DNA of 64,000 bases. Source: an uncultured Collinsella sp. GTDB taxonomy: Bacteria > Actinomycetota > Coriobacteriia > Coriobacteriales > Coriobacteriaceae. The stretch covers positions 1 to 64,000 of the forward strand of contig CATYZK010000007.1 in NCBI GenBank assembly GCA_958415665.1. Direction: 5' to 3'. This document shows positions 41,028 through 48,993 of the stretch, one piece after another. The notes beneath the pieces were generated by a model. That model worked only from the letters and a program-made list of their open reading frames with translations, did not search any database and had not been told where the DNA came from. Numbering within the stretch: position 1 is the stretch's first letter; the number at the start of each line of letters is the position of its first letter. Both the position numbers and the translations under genes were made by a program.

Positions 41028-42014
41028 ATGCAGCGGCGCAGAACCTCCGGGGGGGGGTATCTCCTAGAGGTATCCGCCTCCGGAGGCCAAGGAATTATCG
41101 AGTACGTCCTGATCATCGCGGTCATCGGCCTGGTGATCGTGTTCGCGGGACCCGGCGTGGCGGGGGCCATCCGCAACCAGTTCAACCTGGTCGGCAACAC
41201 GGTGAGCAATGGGACGGTTGGCGGCGTCGAGGGAGGCGCATCCGGCGGAGGGTCTGCAGGTACCGATTCCGCGACCGTCCAGGCGGCTATCGCCAAGGAC
41301 GCGAAGGACTGGACCCTCGAAGAGCAGAAGGCCGTGGCCGAGGACATCGCCGCGAAGGGCGAGGCATCGTCCGCCTTCGCCAAGGCGGAGGCCGCGATGA
41401 ATGCAGGGACGAAGTTCTCGATGAAGCTCACCGATGGTCAGACGCTCGAGTACAAGATTATCGGCATCAACCACGATGACTTGGCCGATGGTAGCGGCAA
41501 GGCGGGCCTGACGTTCCTCGCCACCTCGACGGGTATCAAATCTCGCGTGAACGCCACCAACACCAATGCCGGTGGCTGGGAGAAGTCGGAACTCCGCGCG
41601 AAGATGAACTCCGGCGAGATCTGGAACCTGATGCCCTCCGATTTCCAATCCAAGGTGAAGCCGGTCAGGAAGCTGACGAACAACGTTGATGGAACCGACA
41701 AGAATGCCGCCGTGACGGCGACCTCGGACAAGCTGTTCATGCTCAGTAATTCCGAAATCGTCGAGACCCCTTATAGCGGCTGGTCTGGTTATTCTTGGAT
41801 CGGAAACGAAGGAACCCAGTACGAGGCCTTCAAGGGTAAGGTGACGAACAATTATTCGGGTAACGATTGCCTGAGTGTTGGCGTCGCTTGGTGGGAGCGT
41901 TCCTTGAATCCGAGCGCCTCTGCGCTCTTCCTCTATGTCAACAGCAACGGCGATCCGTCGTACAACTACGGCGCGACGAACTCGAATCGCGTCTGCCCAG
42001 CTTGGTGCTTCTAG
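41028..42014 (+). CDS. Flp-type pilin N-terminus fused to a DUF6273 domain
   Basis: 328 aa from ATG 41028. A class III (Flp) pilin leader, SGGQGIIEYVLIIAVIGLVIV, with likely cleavage before IIEY, leads into Gly/Ser and Ala/Glu-rich helices (60-130) and a C-terminal DUF6273 domain (about 135-328) ending WWERSLNPSASALFLYVNSN and NRVCPAWCF. DUF6273 resembles the C-type-lectin-like formylglycine-enzyme fold. The best Shine-Dalgarno, GGGAG (41011-41015), serves ATG 41024, which is out of frame because of a nine-G run; eight G would restore it. Probably a surface-displayed binding protein. No Tad assembly genes are in the window. Confidence 0.75.
   Translation: MQRRRTSGGGYLLEVSASGGQGIIEYVLIIAVIGLVIVFAGPGVAGAIRNQFNLVGNTVSNGTVGGVEGGASGGGSAGTDSATVQAAIAKDAKDWTLEEQKAVAEDIAAKGEASSAFAKAEAAMNAGTKFSMKLTDGQTLEYKIIGINHDDLADGSGKAGLTFLATSTGIKSRVNATNTNAGGWEKSELRAKMNSGEIWNLMPSDFQSKVKPVRKLTNNVDGTDKNAAVTATSDKLFMLSNSEIVETPYSGWSGYSWIGNEGTQYEAFKGKVTNNYSGNDCLSVGVAWWERSLNPSASALFLYVNSNGDPSYNYGATNSNRVCPAWCF
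41049..41057 (+). repeat. Nine-G homopolymer within the pilin start region
   Basis: An uninterrupted run of nine G lies 25 bp after ATG 41024 and 21 bp after ATG 41028. Such tracts slip during replication and are the usual basis of phase variation for surface proteins. Confidence 0.8.
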
Positions 42015-42025
42015 ATTCATCTGTT

Positions 42026-42057
42026 AAGCCCGCACGGCCTGTGCGGGCTTTTCTTTT
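42026..42057 (+). terminator. Terminator of the pilin-DUF6273 gene
   Basis: AAGCCCGCAC (42026-42035) and GTGCGGGCTT (42041-42050) with loop GGCCT, then TTCTTTT; 11 nt after the stop codon. A textbook intrinsic terminator. Confidence 0.95.
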
Positions 42058-42482
42058 GGCGGTTACTCGAACGGTTTGATGTTTGTGGCATAGGTTATCG
42101 GTTTGAGGAGAAATGGGGTCATACAGCGGCTCTCAGGGCGCCTGCCGCACTCCCCCCGCCATTGCCTCTGCGGCGTCCTCGTATAGAGCCCATCCTCCTT
42201 GGCGTTTCGTTGCAACACCCCACTCGTCCACCGATCAAGTGAACTGCTGGAATAAAGACAGCGACACTCCTGTTCGTTACAGTTGCTATATTTATATAAA
42301 TCGCCGCGATAAATACAGCCTGTACTCGGCTGTATACCAGCTACGCGTATGTAGATTCATATCGCGTTATTAAATCGGCTCAAGCGCGTGCAAAACGCGC
42401 AAGTAGCCGCAAAAAGCGGTTATCGCATAGGTAGATTTTTGGCACCCTGTTGCTTAATCAAAATTAAGCAATTGCTTAAAAC
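42058..42482. other. Gene-free stretch before tRNA-Pro
   Basis: No supported gene on either strand. Three small perfect hairpins are present: ATACAGCC/GGCTGTAT (42313-42335), GCGCGT/ACGCGC near 42386 and TTGCTTAAT/ATTAAGCAA (42450-42471). The composition is AT-richer than the flanking genes. Confidence 0.55.
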
Positions 42483-42510
42483 AAAAAAGGCCAGGCACTA
42501 GGTGCCTGAC
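42483..42510 (-). terminator. Terminator of tRNA-Pro
   Basis: On the minus strand GGTCAGGCAC pairs with GTGCCTGGCC around CTA and is followed by TTTTTT. Confidence 0.88.
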
Positions 42511-42524
42511 CTGCAAACTTCTGG

Positions 42525-42598
<74 letters not shown>

Positions 42599-42678
42599 AA
42601 GCTTTTGTTTGTTGCTCTGCTCTCGCTCGCAACAGGGAGTATATTAACCCGAAACTTTAGACTTGTGCAAGAACTTTT

Positions 42679-43893
42679 TTACAAATTTTGAAGCAAGTCC
42701 AAAATTGTATCTGCGAGCTGGGGTTTTGTTAGCACGGGAAGTTCTTGCGTGCCCGTTTTGCTCACAATCCAAGCCTTGTTCGTGTCGGTTCCGAAGCCCG
42801 AATCGGCGCGCGAGACATCGTTGGCGATAATGGCATCGCAGCCCTTGCGGGCCAATTTGCGCTCGGCGTACTCGACAACGTTATCGGTCTCGGCCGCAAA
42901 GCCGATCACGCACCGCTCGCCCTTCTGGTGCGAGAGCTCAGCCAAAATATCAACGGTCTCGACGAGCTCGATGCGATCGAGGCGTTCGTTGGCTTTTTTG
43001 AGTTTATGGTCCGCAGGGGTGGCGGGGGTATAGTCGGCGACGGCGGCCGCGCAAATGGCCACATCGGCCGTCTGGAAGGCGCTCAGCGCCGCCTGCAGCA
43101 TCTCTGCGGCGGTCTGCACGCGCACGCACTCCACGCCGCGGGGAACGTCGAGCGATGTCGGTCCCAACACGAGCGTGACCGCAGCGCCGCGGCGAGCGGC
43201 CTCCCCCGCCAGGGCGATGCCCATCTTGCCCGACGACCGGTTGCCGATGAATCGCACCGGGTCGATCGGCTCGTGCGTAGGACCGGCGGTGATCACGATG
43301 CGCTTGCCCGCCAGGTCTTGCGGCACGGGATTGAGCACCCTGCAGACAGCCTCGACGATGTCCTCGGGCTCGCTCATGCGGCCCGTGTCCACGTCGCCGC
43401 AGGCAAGGTAGCCGCTGCCCGGACCCACCACATGCACACCGCGCTCGCGCAGCGTGGCCATATTGGCCTGTGTAGCCGGCGCTTTCCACATGCCATTGTT
43501 CATGGCCGGCGCGATCACAATGGGGCGCGGCGTTGCCAGCAGCGTGGTGGAGATGAGGTCGTCGGCGATGCCGTTGGCCATCTTGGCGATGATATTGGCC
43601 GTCGCGGGCGCCACGACCACCAGATCGGGCTCCTGCGCCAGAGAAATGTGGTGGATGGGGTCAGACGGGTCGTCGAATAGCCCAACCGCGACCGGCTCAT
43701 TGGTGAGCGCACGGTAGGTGAGCGGGCCCACGAACTCCGTGGCATGCTCGCTCATAACGACCTTGACGCGCGCGCCGCGCTTTTGCAGCAGGCGTACGAT
43801 GTTGCACGACTTATAGGCGGCGATCCCGCCGGTAATGCCCAGCAGGATCGTTTTTCCCTCAAGTTGCATTGAATTGTTGGATGCCGCCGTCAT
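42679..43893 (-). CDS. coaBC: Bifunctional phosphopantothenoylcysteine synthetase/decarboxylase
   Basis: 404 aa. Two steps of coenzyme A synthesis. N-terminal flavoprotein decarboxylase (residues 12-190): GITGGIAAYKSCNIVRLL, active-site His in IHHISLA, PAMNNGMW, and the substrate-clamp Cys in GYLACGD. C-terminal CTP-dependent synthetase (195-404): ITAGPTHEPIDPVRFIGNRS and FAAETDN. It is the last gene of the long minus-strand run, starting 2 nt after the zinc-ribbon gene stop, and is followed by tRNA-Pro downstream. Confidence 0.96.
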   Translation of the reverse strand: MTAASNNSMQLEGKTILLGITGGIAAYKSCNIVRLLQKRGARVKVVMSEHATEFVGPLTYRALTNEPVAVGLFDDPSDPIHHISLAQEPDLVVVAPATANIIAKMANGIADDLISTTLLATPRPIVIAPAMNNGMWKAPATQANMATLRERGVHVVGPGSGYLACGDVDTGRMSEPEDIVEAVCRVLNPVPQDLAGKRIVITAGPTHEPIDPVRFIGNRSSGKMGIALAGEAARRGAAVTLVLGPTSLDVPRGVECVRVQTAAEMLQAALSAFQTADVAICAAAVADYTPATPADHKLKKANERLDRIELVETVDILAELSHQKGERCVIGFAAETDNVVEYAERKLARKGCDAIIANDVSRADSGFGTDTNKAWIVSKTGTQELPVLTKPQLADTILDLLQNL

Positions 43894-43895
43894 CG

Positions 43896-44615
43896 CTAGG
43901 CTTCCTTGCTCGGGAGCACCAGCAGGCGGTGGCAGTACGGGCAGTGCGTAATCTCGCTACCGTCGTGGTTGAGGTCGCTCATGGACGATGCCTGCAGCGC
44001 GGTGTGGCAGACCGTGGGGATGTTGCCTTGGATGGTCTCGACGGCCAGGCCGCGGAACTGCTTGAGCAGACGCTCGTAGTCGGTGAGCACGTCGGTCGGC
44101 AGCGTGGCGGTAAGAGCGGTGCGCTCCTTCGTGGCGGCTTCGATCTGAGCCTGCAGGTCGGCAGCCTTGGCGCGGGCGGCCTTGGTATCGGCCTTCACGC
44201 CCTCCTCGAACTTGGCGATGATGGCCTGCGCGCGGGTCTCGCGGTCGAGCGCCTCTTTGTGGGCGACAACGACATCCTTGCGGGTGTGCTCAATCTTGTC
44301 CAGGCGCTTGGCCAGGGTGGCGAGCTCGTTTTCCAGGTCCTGTACCTCGCGGTAGTCGGAGCCGTCAACGTGGCGCTTCTTAGCGGCCTCGATGGCGTTA
44401 TTGGTCTGGATCTCGGTGGTATTGAGATCGTCGAGCTCAATATCCAGGTCCTTGCGTTGGGCGTAGAGCTTGGTCATTTCGGCCTTGAGCTTAACGTAGG
44501 TCTTGCGCTTGGAAGCGAGCTCCTTGAGCTCCGGCATATTGGCAAGTTCGCTCTTGTTGCGGGCGAGCTCCAAATCGATCTGTTGCAGCTTGAGTAGCGT
44601 AGCGCCGGCGCTCAT
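43896..44615 (-). CDS. Coiled-coil protein with C4 zinc ribbon (CT398/DUF164-like)
   Basis: 239 aa. A long hairpin coiled coil (about 5-180) followed by a zinc-ribbon: VCHTALQASSM in the first half (only one Cys where two are usual) and HCPYCHRLLVLP in the second. Such proteins commonly sit next to Nif3 genes, as here, and have been proposed to bind nucleic acid. ATG at 44613-44615 has AAGGAGAG upstream and overlaps the Nif3 stop by ATGA. The missing cysteine (VCHT) is odd for a CxxC knuckle. Confidence 0.8.
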   Translation of the reverse strand: MSAGATLLKLQQIDLELARNKSELANMPELKELASKRKTYVKLKAEMTKLYAQRKDLDIELDDLNTTEIQTNNAIEAAKKRHVDGSDYREVQDLENELATLAKRLDKIEHTRKDVVVAHKEALDRETRAQAIIAKFEEGVKADTKAARAKAADLQAQIEAATKERTALTATLPTDVLTDYERLLKQFRGLAVETIQGNIPTVCHTALQASSMSDLNHDGSEITHCPYCHRLLVLPSKEA

Positions 44616-45421
44616 AAGTTCTCTCCTTTTGTCACAGTCCACCATTGGCAAGGGTTCAGTATTTTAATCGCATGACGGGGGTCGACCCCGGCGTCAACTG
44701 CAGAGTTCATCAATATATCCACGAACGGCTCCTCGGAGCGGTCGTGGCCGAGCAAGATCACCTGCAGACCGCGCAAGGCGAGGTCTTGCGCCACGTGGTA
44801 GCCCGCCTCGCCCGTCACGATGACATCCGCACCCGCGGCGATGGCAAGCTCGCCAAGGTCGCCGAGGGAGCCGCCCAGAATGGCGACGGTGCGGCACGGA
44901 TGATCGGCCTCGCCCCACACGCGCGGGTCGCTGCCAAACGCCGTGGCGGCGCGTGTGACAAGGTCGCGCAGGCTGCAGGGGGCGCTGAGTGTTGCAAGCG
45001 CGCCCAGACCGGTCGCCTCGGGGTCGTCAACGTGCTCCAGCGAGCTCACGGGCGCGACGCCCAGCAACTCACTCAGGCGAACGCGCGCTTCGTGCGAGCG
45101 GTCCAGGTTGGTATGGAGCGAGATGACGCTCACGCCGCAACGGGCCGCCTCGTACAGCGCGGCGCTGCACTGGGGACGCGCGGAATCAGCCGGACAAAAG
45201 GCCTCGGGCGCCTTGATGTAGACGGGATGATGCGTCAGCAGCACGTTGGCGCCGGCCTCGAGAGCGCGGTGCACGTTGGCCTCGGTCGCGTCGAGTGCGC
45301 AGGCCACGCCGGTAATCTCGGCAGCGGGATCTCCCACGGAGAGCCCTACATGATCCCAGCCCTCGGCGTTCGCTTTGGGATAGCGTGCCAGCAGCGCGTG
45401 CTCAAGCTCGGCGACGATCAT
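44612..45421 (-). CDS. Nif3-like dinuclear metal centre protein
   Basis: 269 aa. Nif3/YqfO/YbgI family; toroidal metal proteins whose enzyme role is unsettled (GTP cyclohydrolase I type 2 is often printed but poorly supported). Metal ligands visible: LLTHHPVY (two His), SLHTNLD, and the C-terminal GHDRSEEPF with His and Glu. Shorter than YqfO, so the inserted PII-like domain is absent. Overlaps both neighbours by 4 nt. Confidence 0.88.
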   Translation of the reverse strand: MIVAELEHALLARYPKANAEGWDHVGLSVGDPAAEITGVACALDATEANVHRALEAGANVLLTHHPVYIKAPEAFCPADSARPQCSAALYEAARCGVSVISLHTNLDRSHEARVRLSELLGVAPVSSLEHVDDPEATGLGALATLSAPCSLRDLVTRAATAFGSDPRVWGEADHPCRTVAILGGSLGDLGELAIAAGADVIVTGEAGYHVAQDLALRGLQVILLGHDRSEEPFVDILMNSAVDAGVDPRHAIKILNPCQWWTVTKGENL

Positions 45422-46596
45422 GCGGCACCTGCGATCGAGAGCAGCGTATGAGCGAACTCATCCAGGTCGGCAGGGTTCACGCGGTCATCGAACGAGATGC
45501 GCAGCGCGCCCAGCGCCTGCTCGCGACCGATGCCCATCGCGCTCAAAACGTGGCTGGGGTCCATACTGCCGCTCGAGCACGCCGAGCCTGCAGATACCTC
45601 AAAGCCGGCGGCGTCGAGCTTGATGATGAGCTCCTCGGAGTCCATGCCGTCAATGTAGATCGACACCATGCCCGGCAGGCGATCGGCCTGTGCGTAGTCG
45701 CCCATGGTGGCATGAATACGCGGATGAGCCGTAAGCGTGGCGTAGAGCTTGTCGGATAAGGCCTGCAGCGTTGTGCGCTCCTGGGCAACATTCGGCAACA
45801 GCGCGGAAGCGGCAGCGGCAAAAGCCAGCTGCGTGCGCAGATCTTGCGTACCGGCGCGACGGCCGGCTTCCTGTCCACCGCCAAAGATGCGTGGACGCAG
45901 CGGCGTACGGTTCTTAAGGTAGAGTGCGCCAGATGCCACGGGGCCACCGATCTTGTGCGCGGCAACAGTCATGGCGTCAACTCCCAGCTCGGTGACATCG
46001 AGCGGAATATGCAGATAGCCCTGGATGGCATCGGTGTGGAACAGGGCGCCGGCGGCGTGTGCGGCAGCGGCAAGCTCGCGGATGGGCTGCACCACGCCGG
46101 TCTCGTTGTTGGCAACCATGATGCTCACGAGCGCCACGTCGTCGCCTAGCAGATCGACAAGCGTGGCAGGCTCAATGTAGCCCGCGCGGCAGGGCTGCAC
46201 CAGGTCGACGGAAAAGCCGGCGGCGCGCAGCAGCGGCAGGTTGTCCAGAATCGAATCGTGCTCGATGGCAGATACGATCACGCGGTTATGCTTGCGGTCG
46301 CGCTGACGGGCGCCCTCGGCAAGACCGAGCAGTGCCAACTGGTTGGCCTCGGTGCCGCCGTTGGTCAGGACGATCTCGGACGGGCGGACGCGCGTGCCAA
46401 AGCTGCGGGCGATCTCGCGACGGGCGACTTCCAGGCGCGCGGCGGCCTTGCGGCCGAGCGAGTGCAGCGAGTTGGGGTTGACGCCGGCAAGTTCGCTATC
46501 GTCGTACTCACGCTGCGCAAGACGCGCCTCGGCGCGCATAGGCGTCGAGGCGGCGTAGTCAAGATTCACGGGTATGCGGTTTTGACCTGCGGTCAT
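45418..46596 (-). CDS. Cysteine desulfurase (NifS/IscS family)
   Basis: 392 aa PLP enzyme that takes sulfur from cysteine for Fe-S clusters or thiolated tRNA. N-terminal LDYAASTPMR, nucleotide-like loop NGGTEANQLAL, PLP Lys in VAAHKIGGPVASGALY and catalytic Cys in SAGSACSSGS. The Cys loop has the short class I-like SACSSG. No scaffold gene (iscU/sufU) or mnmA is adjacent, so the sulfur acceptor is unknown. ATGA overlap with nif3. Confidence 0.92.
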   Translation of the reverse strand: MTAGQNRIPVNLDYAASTPMRAEARLAQREYDDSELAGVNPNSLHSLGRKAAARLEVARREIARSFGTRVRPSEIVLTNGGTEANQLALLGLAEGARQRDRKHNRVIVSAIEHDSILDNLPLLRAAGFSVDLVQPCRAGYIEPATLVDLLGDDVALVSIMVANNETGVVQPIRELAAAAHAAGALFHTDAIQGYLHIPLDVTELGVDAMTVAAHKIGGPVASGALYLKNRTPLRPRIFGGGQEAGRRAGTQDLRTQLAFAAAASALLPNVAQERTTLQALSDKLYATLTAHPRIHATMGDYAQADRLPGMVSIYIDGMDSEELIIKLDAAGFEVSAGSACSSGSMDPSHVLSAMGIGREQALGALRISFDDRVNPADLDEFAHTLLSIAGAA

Positions 46597-46602
46597 AAGG
46601 GT

Positions 46603-47274
46603 TTATGCCTCCTGTGCTGCCTCGTTGCCCAGCTTCTGCAGCAGCGCAACCTCGGCGGCGGGATCTTCGGACTTAAATACGGCGGAGCCGGCCACGAGCA
46701 CGTTGGCGCCGGCCTTGACGACATCGGCAATGTTCTTGGAAGAAATACCGCCGTCGACCTCGATCAGGGGCGACACGCCGTGACGCTCGCACATGGCCTT
46801 GAGCTCGTGCAGTTTGGCAATGGTACCGGGAATAAAGCTCTGGCCGCCAAAGCCGGGGTTCACGCTCATGAGCAGCACCATGTCGACAACATCGATGATG
46901 CTCTCGAGTACGCACACGGGAGTGGCGGGGTTGAGCACCACGCCGGCCTTGACGCCGCGCTGCTGCAGATGCGTGAGCGTGCGGTGCAGGTGCGTGGAGG
47001 CCTCGTAGTGCACGGTGATCATGTCGGCACCGGCGTCGGCGTACCAATCGACCGTCTCGTCGGGGTTCGACACCATGAGGTGCGCATCGACCGGCGCGTC
47101 GGTGGAACGCTTGACGGCCTTGAGGATGTCAACGCCAAAGGTGAGGTTGCCGGTAAAGTGACCGTCCATGACGTCGAAGTGCACGTAGTCGGCGCCGGCG
47201 ATCTTGTCGAGCTCTCCCTTGAGGTTGGCCATATCGGCCGAAAGGACGGACGGAGCGATTTTAATGGAACCCAT
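46603..47274 (-). CDS. rpe: Ribulose-phosphate 3-epimerase
   Basis: 223 aa TIM barrel of the pentose phosphate pathway. Metal-binding residues are visible in VHFDVMDGHF (His and Asp), MVSNPDE, SVNPGFGGQ and LIEVDGGIS. Full length. It lies between gpsA (18 nt away) and the cysteine desulfurase (6 nt away). Confidence 0.96.
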   Translation of the reverse strand: MGSIKIAPSVLSADMANLKGELDKIAGADYVHFDVMDGHFTGNLTFGVDILKAVKRSTDAPVDAHLMVSNPDETVDWYADAGADMITVHYEASTHLHRTLTHLQQRGVKAGVVLNPATPVCVLESIIDVVDMVLLMSVNPGFGGQSFIPGTIAKLHELKAMCERHGVSPLIEVDGGISSKNIADVVKAGANVLVAGSAVFKSEDPAAEVALLQKLGNEAAQEA

Positions 47275-47292
47275 GGTAGAAGCCTTTCTGCG

Positions 47293-48300
47293 CTAGTCGG
47301 TGAGTCCGTAGAACTCTTGAGAGGGGACGCGATCGGTAAGAATCTCGAGCGCCCTATCCAAAGTAACACCGTTGTAGAGCGTTTGCTCCACGGCAAAGGT
47401 GAGCGGAATGTCTACGCCCAGTGAACGGGCGAGCTCGCTGACGCTGCGGGCGGCGACGGCGCCTTCCACCACCATATGCGTGCGCGTCTGGTACTCGTCG
47501 AGCGACACGCCGTGGGCAAACTCGTAGCCAAAGGTACGGTTGCGCGAATGCTCCGAGGTGCAGGTGGCAATGAGGTCGCCCATGCCGGCAAGTCCCATGC
47601 AGGTCATAGCTTGACCGCCGCGGGCGTGCACCAGACGGCTGATCTCGGCCAGGCCGCGCGTCATGATGAGGGCGAGCGTGTTGTCGCCCGCGCCCGAGCC
47701 GGCGGAGATGCCGCACACGATAGCGATGACGTTTTTCATGGCGCCGCAGACCTCGACACCGGTCATGTCCTGCGACAGATAGATGCGGAAAGCCGTGGAC
47801 AGGAGCAGGTCCTTAAAGGTCTCCCCTATCTGCGGATCTTTGCTGGCGATGACGGCGGCCGAAAGTCCGCCGCGGCAGATTTCCTCGGCATGGTTGGGGC
47901 CCGAAAGCGCCGCCACACGCCGCTCGTTGCCGATCTCGCTGGCGATGACCTCGCTCATGAGTAGGCCGGACTCGGGCTCAATGCCCTTGGTGAGGCAGAG
48001 CACCGGGGTATCGGCGGCGATAAAGGGAGCTGCCTGATGGCACACGCTGCGAAGGTGCGTCGAAGGAACTGCAAAGATGATGGCCTCGGCGCCGTCGAGC
48101 GCCTGGGTCAGATCCGTCGTGGCAAAAACGTTGGTCGGCAGTTCATGGTCCACTAGGTAGCGAGGATTACGGTGCTCGCCATTGATGCCGGCGGCCGTCT
48201 GCTCGCTGTGGGCCCACATGGTCACGCGCTCGGCTCGCACGGCAGCAAGGCCGGCGACGGCGGTTCCCCAGGAGCCGGAGCCAATCAGCGCAACATTCAT
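47293..48300 (-). CDS. gpsA: Glycerol-3-phosphate dehydrogenase [NAD(P)+]
   Basis: 335 aa. Makes sn-glycerol-3-phosphate for phospholipids. NAD-binding IGSGSWGTAVAGL at the start, LTKGIE, SGPNHAEEI and the catalytic Lys in CGAMKNVIAI. Directly follows plsY (10 nt), which uses its product, a common pairing. Confidence 0.96.
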   Translation of the reverse strand: MNVALIGSGSWGTAVAGLAAVRAERVTMWAHSEQTAAGINGEHRNPRYLVDHELPTNVFATTDLTQALDGAEAIIFAVPSTHLRSVCHQAAPFIAADTPVLCLTKGIEPESGLLMSEVIASEIGNERRVAALSGPNHAEEICRGGLSAAVIASKDPQIGETFKDLLLSTAFRIYLSQDMTGVEVCGAMKNVIAIVCGISAGSGAGDNTLALIMTRGLAEISRLVHARGGQAMTCMGLAGMGDLIATCTSEHSRNRTFGYEFAHGVSLDEYQTRTHMVVEGAVAARSVSELARSLGVDIPLTFAVEQTLYNGVTLDRALEILTDRVPSQEFYGLTD

Positions 48301-48309
48301 GACTCTCTC

Positions 48310-48993
48310 CTACTTGTCGTCGGGCTCGGTGACGCGCTTGGTAAACGAGAGCTTGGACTCCTTACCAGTCATGAGCTTTTTGATGTTCGCACGATGGGCC
48401 CACACCACAGTGATGCCGATCAGCGCCATGCAGAACTTGAGGTCCAGGCTGCTGTACGGAAAGACCGCGCAAGCAGCGATGGGAAGACCGATGGCGGCGG
48501 CGAGCGAGCCCACCGACACATACTTGGTGATGGCGACGGCCACGATAAACATGCCCAGCAGCGACAGGCCAATGGGCCAGTACCAGGCAAGAATCACGCC
48601 CAGACCAACGGCGATACCCTTGCCGCCGTGGAAGTTAAGGTAGGGCGAGAAGATGTGGCCCCATACGGCCGCCAGGCAGATGACGCCGAGCATCCAATCG
48701 CCGGGGGCTCCAGGCGCCATGATGTTCGGCGGAAAACCATAGCCCAGATCGGCGATGAGCGGGCGGGCGATGAGGACACAGATGGCGCCCTTCAGGCAGT
48801 CGAGCAGCAGCGTGAGTGCCGCGACCTTGGGGCCGGCAACGCGCAGCGCATTGGTGGTGCCGATGTTGCCGGAGCCCGCCTTACGAATGTCGGTGTGGTT
48901 GAACACGCGGCCCAGGATCAGGCCAAACGGAATCGCTCCGATAAAGAACGAGACCACGGCGCAGATGGCGGTCAGCAGAATCGGATTATGCAT
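48310..48993 (-). CDS. plsY: Acyl-phosphate:glycerol-3-phosphate acyltransferase
   Basis: 227 aa, about five membrane helices. First acylation of glycerol-3-phosphate. Conserved loops: GSGNIGTTNALRV, HGGKGIAVGLGV and the C-terminal WAHRANIKKL. ATG at 48991-48993 has AAGGAG upstream; the longer frame is unsupported. Start overlaps the der stop by 8 nt. Confidence 0.94.
   Translation of the reverse strand: MHNPILLTAICAVVSFFIGAIPFGLILGRVFNHTDIRKAGSGNIGTTNALRVAGPKVAALTLLLDCLKGAICVLIARPLIADLGYGFPPNIMAPGAPGDWMLGVICLAAVWGHIFSPYLNFHGGKGIAVGLGVILAWYWPIGLSLLGMFIVAVAITKYVSVGSLAAAIGLPIAACAVFPYSSLDLKFCMALIGITVVWAHRANIKKLMTGKESKLSFTKRVTEPDDK

Noticed and set aside
41028..42014. Complete diversity-generating retroelement
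   Set aside because: No reverse transcriptase gene and no template repeat are found in the window; only the C-terminal resemblance is reported.
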